A DNA stretch of 64,000 nucleotides from Halorientalis sp. (GCF_028275115.1 NZ_JAQCNH010000029.1:124001-188000), one strand, 5' to 3'. Positions 52,967 to 61,856 are shown, numbered from the stretch's first letter. Numbers and translations are program-made. The notes: generated by a model from the letters alone, not told the origin.

Positions 52967-53733
52967 CGTTGCTCCGGAATGACAGCGCTACGAAAGCGGT
53001 CGGCCACGTCGTCGGCCGCACCAGAGCGCACGTCGAGGTCCCTGGCGGCTCCCCGGTAGGCCTCGGCGGCCGCCGCAGCAGGCGCGTGCGCGAGTAGTGG
53101 TTCGCCGGCGCGCCGAGCCTTCCGGGCTGCGTCGCTGTCGGGCACGGTCGCCAGCGTCGGCCCGTCGAAGTACCGTCGGGATTTCTCAGCGACCGACTGC
53201 ACGTCGTCCGGGTCGGTCACCTTGTTGAAAATCGTCCCCGCGGTTTCGGTCCCGTACGAGTGAGCGTACTCCTGGACCTTCAGACCGTCCGAGAGGGCCG
53301 GAATCGTCGGCTGGAGGACGACGACCACCCGATCGGCCAGGACGATCGGCAGGACAGCGGACTTCGAACCCAGCGTCGCGGGCGAGTCCAGCAGAATGAC
53401 GTCGGTGTCGACCGCCAGCGTGGCGACGACGTCACGCAGGCGCTCCGGTTCGGCCGCCTCGAAGCCCGCGAGACTCGTTCCGCAGGGGACGACGGACATG
53501 CCGAACCGGTCGTAGACCGCTGCCTCGACCGGTGCGCCGCCCTCGACCAACACGTCGTGCAACGTCGTGTCGACCGACGAGAGTCCGGCGTGAAAGAGCA
53601 GGTTCGCCATTCCCGTGTCAGCGTCGATCACTGTCACGTCGTACTCCTCCGCCAGCGCCATTCCCAGCGCGAGCGTGCTGGTGGTCTTGCCGGTCCCCCC
53701 TTTCCCGCTCGCAACTGCGAACGCCTCGACCAT
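52963..53733 (-). CDS. MinD/ParA-family ATPase
   Basis: ATG 53733 gives 256 residues. The deviant Walker A GKGGTGKTTST is at residues 9-19, switch motifs are VIDADTGMANLLFH and ILLDSPATLGSKSA, and the C-terminus lacks a clear MinD-type amphipathic membrane helix. It should form ATP-dependent dimers and position or recruit a partner, most likely the overlapping downstream protein. Haloarchaea carry several MinD paralogues; MinD4 (pole-localised) is one known role, but this copy cannot be equated with it by eye. Confidence 0.88.
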   Translation of the reverse strand: MVEAFAVASGKGGTGKTTSTLALGMALAEEYDVTVIDADTGMANLLFHAGLSSVDTTLHDVLVEGGAPVEAAVYDRFGMSVVPCGTSLAGFEAAEPERLRDVVATLAVDTDVILLDSPATLGSKSAVLPIVLADRVVVVLQPTIPALSDGLKVQEYAHSYGTETAGTIFNKVTDPDDVQSVAEKSRRYFDGPTLATVPDSDAARKARRAGEPLLAHAPAAAAAEAYRGAARDLDVRSGAADDVADRFRSAVIPEQR

Positions 53734-53760
53734 TACACGAGGATGACCCCGGTTTCGCAC

Positions 53761-53770
53761 TTAATTCTAC
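53761..53770 (-). promoter_or_regulatory. TATA-like box of the MinD-like operon
   Basis: On the minus strand it reads GTAGAATTAA, 28-37 bases before ATG 53733. Confidence 0.45.
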
Positions 53771-53955
53771 GGGTGGCAATCGTGCCAGGTCGCGGACGGG
53801 TTTCGACGGCCGGTCGTCGGATTACGGGTGACGGAACCGCAGTGTGTGGGTTTTGTGTCGTCTTTTCGAGTCGACGATGGCCGAAAATTAACACTGTGGG
53901 TCGTAGATGCTTCCACGAGTGACACGACAGCAGTTGCCGCGGCGAGGCGGGTAGT

Positions 53956-54372
53956 GTGCCCACCGTCGTCGCTCTCCACGTCACGTTGCTCGGCATCTCC
54001 GGGCTCACCGCGGGGTCGCTCGCGGTGTCTGCCTGTGGACAGCGGTCCGACTGGGAGCCAGGGCGTTCGTCGCGTCGATGAGCGTCCTCACGGCATGCAC
54101 AGTCACCCACAGCGTCGGATTGCTAGTCACCGACTGGACACGCCGGGTCGCGATAGAGAACCTCCAGTGGGTGGTGACGCTGTCGGCCCCCGTCTGCTGG
54201 CTCGTGTTCGCCCTGCCGCACCGGCTCCTTCGAGTAGCCCCGCGAACACGACGCCGAAGAGGTCGCAGAGCGCACGAATATCACTTCGACGATATTTCAC
54301 GGCCACCTCCGGAAAGCCGAACGGACGCTCGTCTCTGCGTTCTCCGAGACGGGTGACGGCGACCGGGGTTAG
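53956..54372 (+). pseudogene. Decayed chimera: 7TM sensor N-terminus joined to Bat-type HTH C-terminus
   Basis: GTG 53956 opens PTVVALHVTLLGISGLTAGS, the first helix of a haloarchaeal 7TM sensor. Near 54050 a one-base shift moves the sense to another frame (RAFVASMSVLTACTVTHSVG, then NLQWVVTLSAPVCWLVFALP). After only three helices a third frame begins with CRTGSFE, a TAG where the Bat family has Trp, then PREHDAEEVAERTNITSTIF and GHLRKAERTLVSAFSE before TAG at 54372. The last part is the HTH_10 domain of bacterio-opsin-activator-like regulators. All of the PAS/GAF and kinase parts between are gone. It overlaps the end of cbiP by four bases. Confidence 0.7.
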
Positions 54373-55907
54373 GGGTGGAACTGTGACAGGTCGACGGACT
54401 CGCCCAACAGTGCCGCCGCCCGGTCCGCGGCCGCGTCGATACCGCCCCGGGCGGCTCCGTTCGTTCCGTCCTGGTTTCCATTGCCACTCGGTCGGTCACA
54501 GTCCGCGGCCGCGAACACCGACTCGACGAACGCCTCGCGCGCAACCCGGTTCTCGAACAGTCCGTGCAGGTACGTTCCCAGCACCCGCTCGGTCGCGGCA
54601 CCGTCGGGCTCGCGGCACTCGTCGCCGGGGAACGGTCGGCGGGCGTCACCGGTCAGCCGGCTCTTTCCCATGTGAATCTCGTAGCCCCTGACCGAGCCCG
54701 CGGCGCCGGTGAGCGGACCGACGCCACTCAGCTCGCGGGTCACCGGTTCGACCCGCTTTGCCGACTCGAACCGCGTCTCGACCGGGAGCAGACCGAATCC
54801 CGACAGCGCGTCGATGTCGTCGGTACTCTCGACGCCGGCGTTGGTGATTCGCTCGCCGAGCAGTTGGTAGCCGCCACAGAGGCCGACCACCGGTCCATCG
54901 AAGGGTTCCAGTGCCGCACCGAACCCGGCCTCGCGGAGTGCGCGCAGGTCGTCGACCGTGTTCTTCGTCCCCGGGAGGACGACGGCGTCGGCCTCCTCGA
55001 GCGACGTCGAAAGCGGCAGGTAGGCCACCCGGACCCCGGGCTCGCGGGCCAGCGGTTCGAGGTCGGTCATGTTCGAGGCCCGCGGGAGTCGCGGCACTGC
55101 GACGGTCACCGTCCGAGCGTCCGGAGCGCCATCGTCGCCGCCGTGGACGGCCCGCTCACCGACCGACGGGAGCGACACGCTGTCCTCCTCGGGCAGGCCA
55201 GGGTCGTCGTACGGGACCACACCCAGAATCGGCACATCGGTCCGGTCCTCGAACTCCGCGATGCCGGGCGCGAGCAACGAGCGGTCGCCGCGGAACTTCG
55301 TGATCACCGCGCCGACGACTCGCTCGCGGAGGTCGCCGGGCATCAACTCGATAGTACCCACGAGAGACGCGAACACGCCGCCGCGTTCGATGTCCGCGAC
55401 CAGCAGGATGTCGGCGTCGCTGCGTCTAGCCGTCTCGACGTTCGCGAGGTCCCGGTCGCGGAGGTTCGGCTCGGCGATGGAGCCGGCGCCCTCGGCGACG
55501 ATTACGTCGTGGTCGGCGGCGAGACGGGCGTGTGACTCGCGAGCGACGGTGAGGGCGTCGTCCCAGTGGTCCTCGTAGTACTCGCCGGCGCTGTAGTGGG
55601 CGACAGCCTCGCCCTGGAGGACGAGCTGTGACTCGCCGTCACCACGGGGTTTCAGGAGAACGGGATTGAGGTCCGTCGTCGCCGGGACACGAGCGGCCCG
55701 GGCCTGGACGTACTGAGAGACACCGATCTCCCCGGTCGAGCCGTCTGGGTCGGCCACTGCGCGGGCGTTGTTGCTCATGTTCTGCGCCTTGTATGGGACC
55801 ACGTCGACGCCCCGGTCGGCCAACCACCGACAGAGGCCCGCGGCGACGGTACTCTTGCCGACGTGGCTGGCAGTGCCCGCGACGAGAATCGTGCTGGCCT
55901 CGCTCAC
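54369..55907 (-). CDS. cbiP: Adenosylcobyrate (cobyric acid) synthase
   Basis: GTG 55907 gives 512 residues, the normal CobQ/CbiP length. The N-terminal dethiobiotin-synthetase-like ATPase starts with [20 protein letters not shown] and includes [33 protein letters not shown] follows. The C-terminal glutaminase domain has the nucleophile Cys in [13 protein letters not shown] and ends with [11 protein letters not shown]. It amidates positions b, d, e and g of adenosylcobyrinic acid diamide using Gln and ATP. It is the last gene of the cobamide cluster, transcribed on the minus strand and separated from cobA by a small membrane-protein gene. Confidence 0.94.
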   Translation of the reverse strand: MSEASTILVAGTASHVGKSTVAAGLCRWLADRGVDVVPYKAQNMSNNARAVADPDGSTGEIGVSQYVQARAARVPATTDLNPVLLKPRGDGESQLVLQGEAVAHYSAGEYYEDHWDDALTVARESHARLAADHDVIVAEGAGSIAEPNLRDRDLANVETARRSDADILLVADIERGGVFASLVGTIELMPGDLRERVVGAVITKFRGDRSLLAPGIAEFEDRTDVPILGVVPYDDPGLPEEDSVSLPSVGERAVHGGDDGAPDARTVTVAVPRLPRASNMTDLEPLAREPGVRVAYLPLSTSLEEADAVVLPGTKNTVDDLRALREAGFGAALEPFDGPVVGLCGGYQLLGERITNAGVESTDDIDALSGFGLLPVETRFESAKRVEPVTRELSGVGPLTGAAGSVRGYEIHMGKSRLTGDARRPFPGDECREPDGAATERVLGTYLHGLFENRVAREAFVESVFAAADCDRPSGNGNQDGTNGAARGGIDAAADRAAALLGESVDLSQFHP

Positions 55908-56113
55908 ACCCGTTACTCGGGTGCGAGCGACTAAACCGATTCGACCGTGAGAGCGTGTGCCGCGCCCGCCCGCTACGGCGGTCGGGGGTAGGGCCAGGAA
56001 ATGTGTCTTGTGGCGGCCGTTCGCCGCGCGTCGGACAGCCGTCTGTCCGTTTTCGAAGGCTCCACGTTCCGAGGCAGTAGTCTGGTTCCGTCTGTCCGTC
56101 CCGGAGCCTCCCG

Positions 56114-56242
56114 CTAGGAGTACGCGAACCGCAGGAGCGACGCGACGTAGACGGAGAGCAGAGCGACGGTCGCAACGACCTGGGCCGCGACAGGAGCAAA
56201 GAGAGTGATGCGATTACCCGTCCGTCGTCGAGTGGCATCCAT
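56114..56242 (-). CDS. Small one-TM protein (42 residues)
   Basis: ATG 56242 to TAG at 56114 encodes 42 residues starting [20 protein letters not shown], followed by one hydrophobic helix (residues about 17-37) ending RFAYS. The basic start and single helix suggest the N-terminus stays inside. It sits between cobA and cbiP, in the same direction. It has no known family; possibly a small accessory of the cobamide cluster or an unrelated micro-protein. Confidence 0.5.
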   Translation of the reverse strand: MDATRRRTGNRITLFAPVAAQVVATVALLSVYVASLLRFAYS

Positions 56243-56318
56243 CAGGCCAATTCCAACGCACCTGTATCAGTATTGTCATTTGTCCGCCTGTTGATAGTCG
56301 AGGGGACTGTGCCGGTCG

Positions 56319-56981
56319 TCAGAACTCCGTGCCCTTCCGTGCGCCCTGTCCCGCCTCGATGGGGTGGCGTTCCTTGCCGACTTCGGTGACTAGATCGGCG
56401 CGTTCGATGACGTACTCGGGCCGGTCGTGGCCGCCCGTCATGACGAGTTCCAGTCCGTCGGGTTTGTCGTCGATCAGTTCGATCAGGTCGTCGGGATCGA
56501 CCAGCCCGCGGTTGGCGGCGTACAGCACTTCGTCGAGGACGAGCATGTGAACGCCCTCGTCGGGGTCGCCGTCGAGCGGGAACGGCGTCGAGCAGTCCGC
56601 ATCCGCGGTCCCCTCGACCAGCGCGCGTGCTCGCGCCATCGCGCCCTGTGCGCGAGCTTCGTGTTCGTCGTCCTCGCTGCCGTCCATGAAGCCGTGCCAG
56701 CCGTAGTGACCGGCGTTCTCGTAGGAGAGGGCGGGCATCGCGGCCATCGCGTTGTACTCGCCACGCACGTCCTCGACAGTGCTGGTTCCGCCTTTCATGA
56801 ACTGGAGAACGTGAACGCGGTAGCCGTGGCCTGCGGCCCGGAACGCCATTCCGAGTGCTGCGGTCGTTTTGCCTTTGCCGTCGCCCCACCAGACCTGCAC
56901 GAGGCCGAACTCCTCGGGCGCGCCCGGTTCGATGCTTCGTGGGCCGAGCGGGTCGTCAGCCGCGTCCGTCGCGTCGGTCAT
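56319..56981 (-). CDS. cobA: Corrinoid adenosyltransferase (CobA/CobO type)
   Basis: The 220-residue protein has the P-loop GDGKGKTT at residues 33-40, preceded by VQVWW, then VHVLQFMKGG and the Walker B MLVLDEVLYAANRGL, followed by LVMTGGHDRPEYVIE. These are diagnostic of the CobA/CobO/BtuR family, which adds the 5'-deoxyadenosyl group to Co(I) corrinoids. The N-terminal 25 acidic residues are typical of halophiles. It follows cbiZ by 27 bases and is probably in the same transcript. Confidence 0.94.
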   Translation of the reverse strand: MTDATDAADDPLGPRSIEPGAPEEFGLVQVWWGDGKGKTTAALGMAFRAAGHGYRVHVLQFMKGGTSTVEDVRGEYNAMAAMPALSYENAGHYGWHGFMDGSEDDEHEARAQGAMARARALVEGTADADCSTPFPLDGDPDEGVHMLVLDEVLYAANRGLVDPDDLIELIDDKPDGLELVMTGGHDRPEYVIERADLVTEVGKERHPIEAGQGARKGTEF

Positions 56982-57008
56982 ACACAGTCTCAGCGTTCGA
57001 GGATTGTA

Positions 57009-57734
57009 TCAGTCCCGGTCCGCACGGCGAGGGTCGAACACGGTCGCCCGCTCGTCGGTCCGGACGCCGTACTCCGCGTCTGGCACGTCGTCCGGAATCT
57101 CGTGGTCGGCGTACCGGGAGCGAAGGCTCGCCCGGACCGCCTCGCGAACGCAGGCCCGTGCCGCCGCGCCGACGGCCGTCCCGCTGCCCGCGAACTCGGC
57201 GGGCCCGCCGTCGGCGTCACAGCCCACGGCGACGGCGTCGGAGGTCGTACCGGTGAAGCCCGTCAGTGACTGGAGGGTCGCGGTCTTTGCCTCAACGGCG
57301 GTCGCGAGCAGCGTCGCCAGCGTACCGCGGTCGAGGGCGCGAGTCGTCCCCACGAGCAGATTGACTGTGCCGAACTCGCGGTCGGGACCGCCGTCGCCGC
57401 CACGGCCCGTCCGACCCGCGTCGCCGTCGGACGGCATCGGGAGTGCAGCCGGGTTCGAGAGCCCAGCCGTCGCGACGACCGTCACCGACGCCGCGCGTGC
57501 GCCGCGAGCGTGAACGAGGTCGACACCGGTGAGTAACGCCGGTCCAGCGGTCCCGAACCCCGCTCGCTCGCGGCGCTCGCCGACGTATGCGTCGAGGTCC
57601 GTCCGCTCGAACCCGTCGGGGACGGAGACGTTGTACGCGGCCGGCGCAGTTCGGTAGCCGCCGTTTGGCCCTGTGGCCAGCCAGCGGTCCGGGCCGGAGA
57701 CTCTGAGAACGCCGTCGGCGACGACCGTCCTCAT
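57009..57734 (-). CDS. cbiZ: Adenosylcobinamide amidohydrolase
   Basis: The 241-residue protein carries the CbiZ features AAYNVSVPDGFERTDLDAYV, LLTGVDLVHARG, VVATAGLSNPAAL and KTATLQSLTGFTGTTSDAVA. CbiZ cuts the aminopropanol arm off adenosylcobinamide to give adenosylcobyric acid, the archaeal route for salvaging incomplete corrinoids. A Gly/Arg-rich insert (about 100-120) is unusual but halophile-like. Its ATG overlaps the cobD stop by four bases. Confidence 0.92.
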   Translation of the reverse strand: MRTVVADGVLRVSGPDRWLATGPNGGYRTAPAAYNVSVPDGFERTDLDAYVGERRERAGFGTAGPALLTGVDLVHARGARAASVTVVATAGLSNPAALPMPSDGDAGRTGRGGDGGPDREFGTVNLLVGTTRALDRGTLATLLATAVEAKTATLQSLTGFTGTTSDAVAVGCDADGGPAEFAGSGTAVGAAARACVREAVRASLRSRYADHEIPDDVPDAEYGVRTDERATVFDPRRADRD

Positions 57735-58789
57735 ACGCCCAGCGCGGCGAGCAAGCGGTCGTTCTCGGCGGGCATCCGCACTGCGACCCGGAAGTGCGAG
57801 TCCAGTCCGCGGAACGTGCGTGCGTCCCGGATTGCGATGTCGTGTTCGCGGGCCTCGGCGATGGCTGCGTCGACGGCATCGCTCGACCCGGCATCGCAGA
57901 GGAGGAACGGCGCGTCGGAGTCGGACACGTCGAACCGGTCGCCCAAACGCGACGCCATCCGCGGTCGCTCGCGGGCGATACGCTGACGTGTCTCGGCGAC
58001 GAACTCCGTCTGTTCCATGCAGTGGGCGCCGACGACAGCGGCGGGTTCCGACAGCGACCAGGTGAGCCGCGCGGCTGCGAGACGCTCGCGGAGCTGTCCC
58101 GTCGCGACCGCGAACCCAGCTCTGAGGCCCGGCAGGCCGAACATCTTGGTGAGCGAGCGGGCGACGATTACGCCGTCGGCACCCGCGAGCGACGGGTGGT
58201 CGGTGAAGTCGAGGAACGCCTCGTCGACCAGCAGGACGGTATCGTGCTGGCGGCAGCGGTCGGCGTAGTCACGGAGCCGGCCGGGGTCGTAGGCGTCTCC
58301 GGTGGGATTGTTCGGGTTACAGACCGCGACCATCGCGTGATTGGCAGGGTCGGCGTCGAGCAGTTGGTCGTGGGCCACGAACTCGGGCTCCCCGCCCTGG
58401 AGCCGGACCTCCCGGGCGTACTCACTGAAACTCGGCGCGGGTACGAGGACCGACTCGCCGGAGTGGACGACGGTACCCATCGCGAGCCGCATCGCGGCGA
58501 GCCCGCCCGCAGTCGGAATCACGGACTCGGGGGCACAGCCAACGTACTCGCCGGCTGGCACGCGGAACGAGGAGTAGTCGTCGGCTGGGTACCCGCGTGC
58601 GGTCGGGAGTGCAGTTTCGTAGATCCGCGGGACAGCATCGGGGTACTCCGGATTCGTGTTGGCACTGAAATCGAGCACCCGTCGGTCGTCGGTGCTGCCG
58701 TGTGGCACCCGCGCACCGTCGGAGACAGGGTCGTCGTCGGCCCCGGCCGCGGCAGCCGAGAGCAGGGAGTCTACCGCATCAGGATCCAT
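57731..58789 (-). CDS. cobD: L-threonine-O-3-phosphate decarboxylase
   Basis: The 352-residue protein is a PLP-dependent aminotransferase-fold enzyme: LDFSANTNPEYPD, ESVIPTAGGLAAMRLA, VCNPNNPTGDAYDP, VDEAFLDFTD and the Schiff-base Lys in ARSLTKMFGLPGLRAGFA. In this gene setting it is CobD rather than histidinol-phosphate aminotransferase, making (R)-1-aminopropan-2-ol phosphate for the nucleotide loop. A TATA-like box just upstream suggests its own promoter, driving cobD-cbiZ-cobA. Confidence 0.88.
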   Translation of the reverse strand: MDPDAVDSLLSAAAAGADDDPVSDGARVPHGSTDDRRVLDFSANTNPEYPDAVPRIYETALPTARGYPADDYSSFRVPAGEYVGCAPESVIPTAGGLAAMRLAMGTVVHSGESVLVPAPSFSEYAREVRLQGGEPEFVAHDQLLDADPANHAMVAVCNPNNPTGDAYDPGRLRDYADRCRQHDTVLLVDEAFLDFTDHPSLAGADGVIVARSLTKMFGLPGLRAGFAVATGQLRERLAAARLTWSLSEPAAVVGAHCMEQTEFVAETRQRIARERPRMASRLGDRFDVSDSDAPFLLCDAGSSDAVDAAIAEAREHDIAIRDARTFRGLDSHFRVAVRMPAENDRLLAALGV

Positions 58790-58813
58790 CGACAGTATAG
58801 AGTGTCGCAGGCT

Positions 58814-58824
58814 GAAATATACTT
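58814..58824 (-). promoter_or_regulatory. TATA-like box of cobD-cbiZ-cobA
   Basis: On the minus strand it reads AGTATATTTCA, 25-35 bases before the cobD ATG at 58789. It divides the cobamide cluster into at least two transcripts. Confidence 0.55.
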
Positions 58825-58825
58825 T

Positions 58826-59416
58826 TCATTCTTTTGGCTGCCCGAACCGTGTCGCTAACCACTTCGCCACGGCCCCGTCACCGCGCCGGTTGACGTTGAC
58901 CGCGAGTCGCGCTGCTGTCGTGACCCACACCGCACCGTCGTCGCCGCCCACCACGTTCAGCCCCGTCGGTGCGAGGTCACGCCCGTCCTCCTCGAAACTG
59001 GTGTCCACGCTCACCCCCAGCCGTCGTTTCAGTTCAATGGGGACGGCGACGGTCAGTGAGTCGGCCGAGGAGTTTCGGGCGGCCGTACAGACCCGGTCGA
59101 CCAGCGTCGGTGTGAGCAGGGGGAGGTCGGCCACGCAGGTCAGCGCGGGCGAGTCGACCGTCGATAGCGCCGTGTCCAGGTCGGCGACGTACCCATCTCC
59201 GGGCGTCTCGACGACTGCGATGTCACGCTCGCGGAGGTGGGTTGCGGTCTCGGGCGTCTGTGGCGAGACCGCAGCGACGACGGATTCGACCGAACTCGCG
59301 GCCAGTGCGTCGCGAACGCGGTCGACCATCGGCCGGTCGCCGACCTCGTAGAGTGGTTTCTCGACCGGCGCGTCGAGGCGGGTCCCCTGTCCGCCACACA
59401 TCAGGAGAGCGTCCAC
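58826..59416 (-). CDS. cobY: GTP:adenosylcobinamide-phosphate guanylyltransferase
   Basis: GTG 59416 gives 196 residues of the nucleotidyltransferase (MobA-like) fold: ALLMCGGQGTRLDAPVEKPL at the start, DRPMVDRVRDALAAS, and the metal-binding region ALTCVADLPLLTP. In archaea CobY replaces bacterial CobU and transfers GMP to adenosylcobinamide phosphate; it lacks the kinase P-loop. It overlaps the end of cobS by 16 bases. Confidence 0.92.
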   Translation of the reverse strand: MDALLMCGGQGTRLDAPVEKPLYEVGDRPMVDRVRDALAASSVESVVAAVSPQTPETATHLRERDIAVVETPGDGYVADLDTALSTVDSPALTCVADLPLLTPTLVDRVCTAARNSSADSLTVAVPIELKRRLGVSVDTSFEEDGRDLAPTGLNVVGGDDGAVWVTTAARLAVNVNRRGDGAVAKWLATRFGQPKE

Positions 59417-60270
59417 GCGATCACCCCCGCGTGGAGCCCGACGACGCGCGCGAGTTCGTTGGCGGCCCCGAACACGTCACCGTTGACGCCGCGTAGCCGG
59501 GCGTCGGCCCACCGCCGGCAGGACAGTGCGGTGAGGACACCCGCACCGAGCGTGACGGCGGCGGCCGGCGACGGCACGCTCAGGACGGCAGCGGGCAGGG
59601 CCAGCAGAAGCGGCACGAGCAGGTCGCGCTCGCCGGAGACACGGGTCAACTGTGCGCCGAGTCCGTCCGCGGGCGCAGTGCCGAGACAGGCCAGCATCGC
59701 CATCCCGAGTTTGCCGCTCACCTCTGCGGCGACGACGATGGCGAGTGCGGGGAGTCTCGGGAGGCCTGCGAGCGCGGCTCCCGCGGCGGACAGGCCGGCC
59801 ACCAGCAGAGCGAGCGCGAGCGCCCCGCCGACCCCGAGCGAACTGTCTTTGAGGACGCGACGGCGGGCCGCGATCGGTTCCTCACCGCCGTGGACGACGG
59901 CCGCGTCACCGATATCGGCAACGCCGTCGGCGTGGTTGATGCCCGTAAGCCCGACCAGCGCGAGCGGGAACAGCACGGCGGCGGTCGCGACCGGGAGTGG
60001 AGCGAGGACGGGAACAGCCGCCAGCGTACCGACGAGGTAGCCGACTGGGACGAACGCGGCCGGCGTCCGCCGGAACGCTGCCCAGGCCCGCCGGTCCGTG
60101 CCGACCGGCGTCCGCGTGAGAAAGCCGAGCGCGCCTCGGGCGGCGTCGGCGGTCCGGGCGGGGAACGAACCGGTCCGGTCGCCGGCCGCGTCCGCCTGTG
60201 GGTCGTCGCGTGACGGCCCTGGCGTGGCGTCGTCAGGCATGTCCTCACGCGTCTCGGTGTCGTCGGACAC
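59401..60270 (-). CDS. cobS: Adenosylcobinamide-GDP ribazoletransferase
   Basis: GTG 60270 gives 289 residues; ATG 60240 is a close alternative. After an acidic, disordered start of about 30 residues, the CobS core begins ARGALGFLTRTPVGTDRRAW and continues through six or more helices with the signature GLTGINHADGVADIGDAA, GKLGMAMLACLGTAPADG and the end WADARLRGVNGDVFGAANE. It joins the lower ligand alpha-ribazole(-phosphate) to adenosylcobinamide-GDP in the membrane. It touches the cbiB stop. Confidence 0.92.
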   Translation of the reverse strand: MSDDTETREDMPDDATPGPSRDDPQADAAGDRTGSFPARTADAARGALGFLTRTPVGTDRRAWAAFRRTPAAFVPVGYLVGTLAAVPVLAPLPVATAAVLFPLALVGLTGINHADGVADIGDAAVVHGGEEPIAARRRVLKDSSLGVGGALALALLVAGLSAAGAALAGLPRLPALAIVVAAEVSGKLGMAMLACLGTAPADGLGAQLTRVSGERDLLVPLLLALPAAVLSVPSPAAAVTLGAGVLTALSCRRWADARLRGVNGDVFGAANELARVVGLHAGVIAWTLS

Positions 60271-60271
60271 C

Positions 60272-61180
60272 TCAGCGCACCTCCAGGAGAACGACCAGCG
60301 CGGCGGTAAGTGCGTACGCAAGGATGCCGGCGAGGGCGACGGTCCGGACGGCCGTTCGGGTGTCGGCCACGGTGGGGAGTTCCGCGTCGGCGTTGAGGAC
60401 GTACCTCTCGGGTTTTTCGAGTCTGACGCCGAGGGCTGCTGCGAGCGCCCCCATCGGCCACCCCGAGTTCGGTGAGGGGACCGACGCGACCCAGCGCGAC
60501 GCGCGGCGGGTCGCAGTCGGTGCGCCGGCCGCCACCGCGAGCAACAGCGCGCTCACGCGAGCCGGCACCCACATCACCGCATCGTCGAGCCGAGCGGGTC
60601 CCCAGCCGACCGGTCTCCCCCGGTACCCCAGCATCGAGTCCATCGTGTTGACGGCCTTCACCCAGGCGGCCGCGGCCGCGCCGACCGCCGGGGAGAGCTG
60701 TGCGCCGAGAGCGAATGCCACGAGCGGCGCGACGAGCCCGTCGGCGAGATTCTCGGCGGCGCTTTCGACGGCCGCACTCCTGACTTGGCCGCCCGATAGC
60801 GTTGAGGCGTCTCGCCCCGCGAGCGCGCGCAGGTCCTCGCGCGCGGCCCCGAGGTCGCGCTCGGTCGCTTCGCTCACCGTTCTGACCGCCGACAGCAGTC
60901 GCCGCAGGCTCGTCGTGACGAATAGCACCAGTCCCGCAGCGAGGACACCGACGAGCGAGTCAAGCGCCGTCGCCGCCGTGACACCAGCCCAGACGAGCGT
61001 ACCAGCGGTCAGTGGAAGCGCCAGCGCGCACGAAAGGCCGGCCAGCCGCGGCGCGGCCCAGTCCCGGTCCAGCCACGCGACAGCACGGCCGAACCAGGCG
61101 ACGGGGTGCAGCGTGTCGGGCGGTTCGGCCACCGTGGCGTCCAGGGCGAGTGCCAGCCCGACAGCACCGGCGCTCAGCAC
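60272..61180 (-). CDS. cbiB: Adenosylcobinamide-phosphate synthase
   Basis: GTG 61180 gives 302 residues, the usual length and just beyond the end of the HAD gene; an ATG further upstream would overlap that gene. Motifs are LDATVAEPPDTLHPVAWFGR, QVRSAAVESAAENLADGLV, WVKAVNTMDSMLGYRG and PNSGWPMGALAAALGVRLE. CbiB is a membrane enzyme that attaches aminopropanol phosphate to adenosylcobyrate. The substrate arm is supplied by CobD, encoded three genes downstream. Confidence 0.92.
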   Translation of the reverse strand: MLSAGAVGLALALDATVAEPPDTLHPVAWFGRAVAWLDRDWAAPRLAGLSCALALPLTAGTLVWAGVTAATALDSLVGVLAAGLVLFVTTSLRRLLSAVRTVSEATERDLGAAREDLRALAGRDASTLSGGQVRSAAVESAAENLADGLVAPLVAFALGAQLSPAVGAAAAAWVKAVNTMDSMLGYRGRPVGWGPARLDDAVMWVPARVSALLLAVAAGAPTATRRASRWVASVPSPNSGWPMGALAAALGVRLEKPERYVLNADAELPTVADTRTAVRTVALAGILAYALTAALVVLLEVR

Positions 61181-61196
61181 GGCTCGCGCACCCCCG

Positions 61197-61856
61197 TCAC
61201 TCCCACGCGCGACCCTCCATGTACGCCGAGAACTCGGGGAGAGGTACGTCATCGAGGAGGACGTGAGCCGGACCTGTCGCGTCCGGGTCGTCGGCCGCCG
61301 ACTCGCGGTCGACGACGCGGCCGTCGGTCCGCGGGTCGTCGCCGACGTGCCACAGTGAAGCGAGCGGAGCGTCGAGCGCCGTCGCGGCCGCCCTGAAAGC
61401 CCGGCTGTCTGGTTTGCGCCAGCCACAGCCGATACTCGTGACCGTAGCGTCCAGCACGTCCCGGGGGAGGTCCGAGCGCGTGAGGACGCGCGAGACCAGA
61501 TGGGGGACGCTACAGTTCGAGAGGACGCCGACCGGTCCGTGGGCCGCCGCCACACGGACGGCCTCGACCGCGCCAGGTCGGGTCTCGACTGCCGGGTCGA
61601 ACGCCGCGACGACGGCGCGTCTGATGGCCGTCCCTGGGGTGTCGACACCACGGCTGGCGAGGGCGGCGTTGACGTGGGCTGGCAGCGGCACCGCCGCGCC
61701 GTCGGGCGCGTCGATGTGGCGCTCACGATAGGCGCTCGCCCAGTCGTCGGGCACGTCGACGCCTCTGTCGGACAGCGTCGTCGCGACTGCGTCCGCCGGG
61801 TCGGACGACCGGTCGACTTCGACCAGCGTCCCGAAGAGATCGAACGAAACTACCAC
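61197..61856 (-). CDS. HAD-superfamily hydrolase, possible cobamide phosphatase
   Basis: I choose GTG 61856 (VVSFDLFGTLVEVDRSSDPA), giving 219 residues, because a TATA-like CGTTGAAG lies about 25-31 bases upstream; GTG 61877 is also possible. HAD motifs are FDLFGTLVE (motif I, nucleophile Asp in DLFGT), VGVLSNCSVP (motif II), GWRKPDSRAF (motif III Lys) and LWHVGDDPRTDG (motif IV). It leads the cobamide cluster 16 bases ahead of cbiB. No other alpha-ribazole or adenosylcobalamin phosphatase gene is present, so it is a candidate for that step. Confidence 0.85.
   Translation of the reverse strand: MVVSFDLFGTLVEVDRSSDPADAVATTLSDRGVDVPDDWASAYRERHIDAPDGAAVPLPAHVNAALASRGVDTPGTAIRRAVVAAFDPAVETRPGAVEAVRVAAAHGPVGVLSNCSVPHLVSRVLTRSDLPRDVLDATVTSIGCGWRKPDSRAFRAAATALDAPLASLWHVGDDPRTDGRVVDRESAADDPDATGPAHVLLDDVPLPEFSAYMEGRAWE

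Noticed and set aside
55908-56113. Cobalamin riboswitch upstream of cbiP
   Set aside because: No B12-box-like sequence or suitable fold was seen, and such riboswitches are not expected in haloarchaea.
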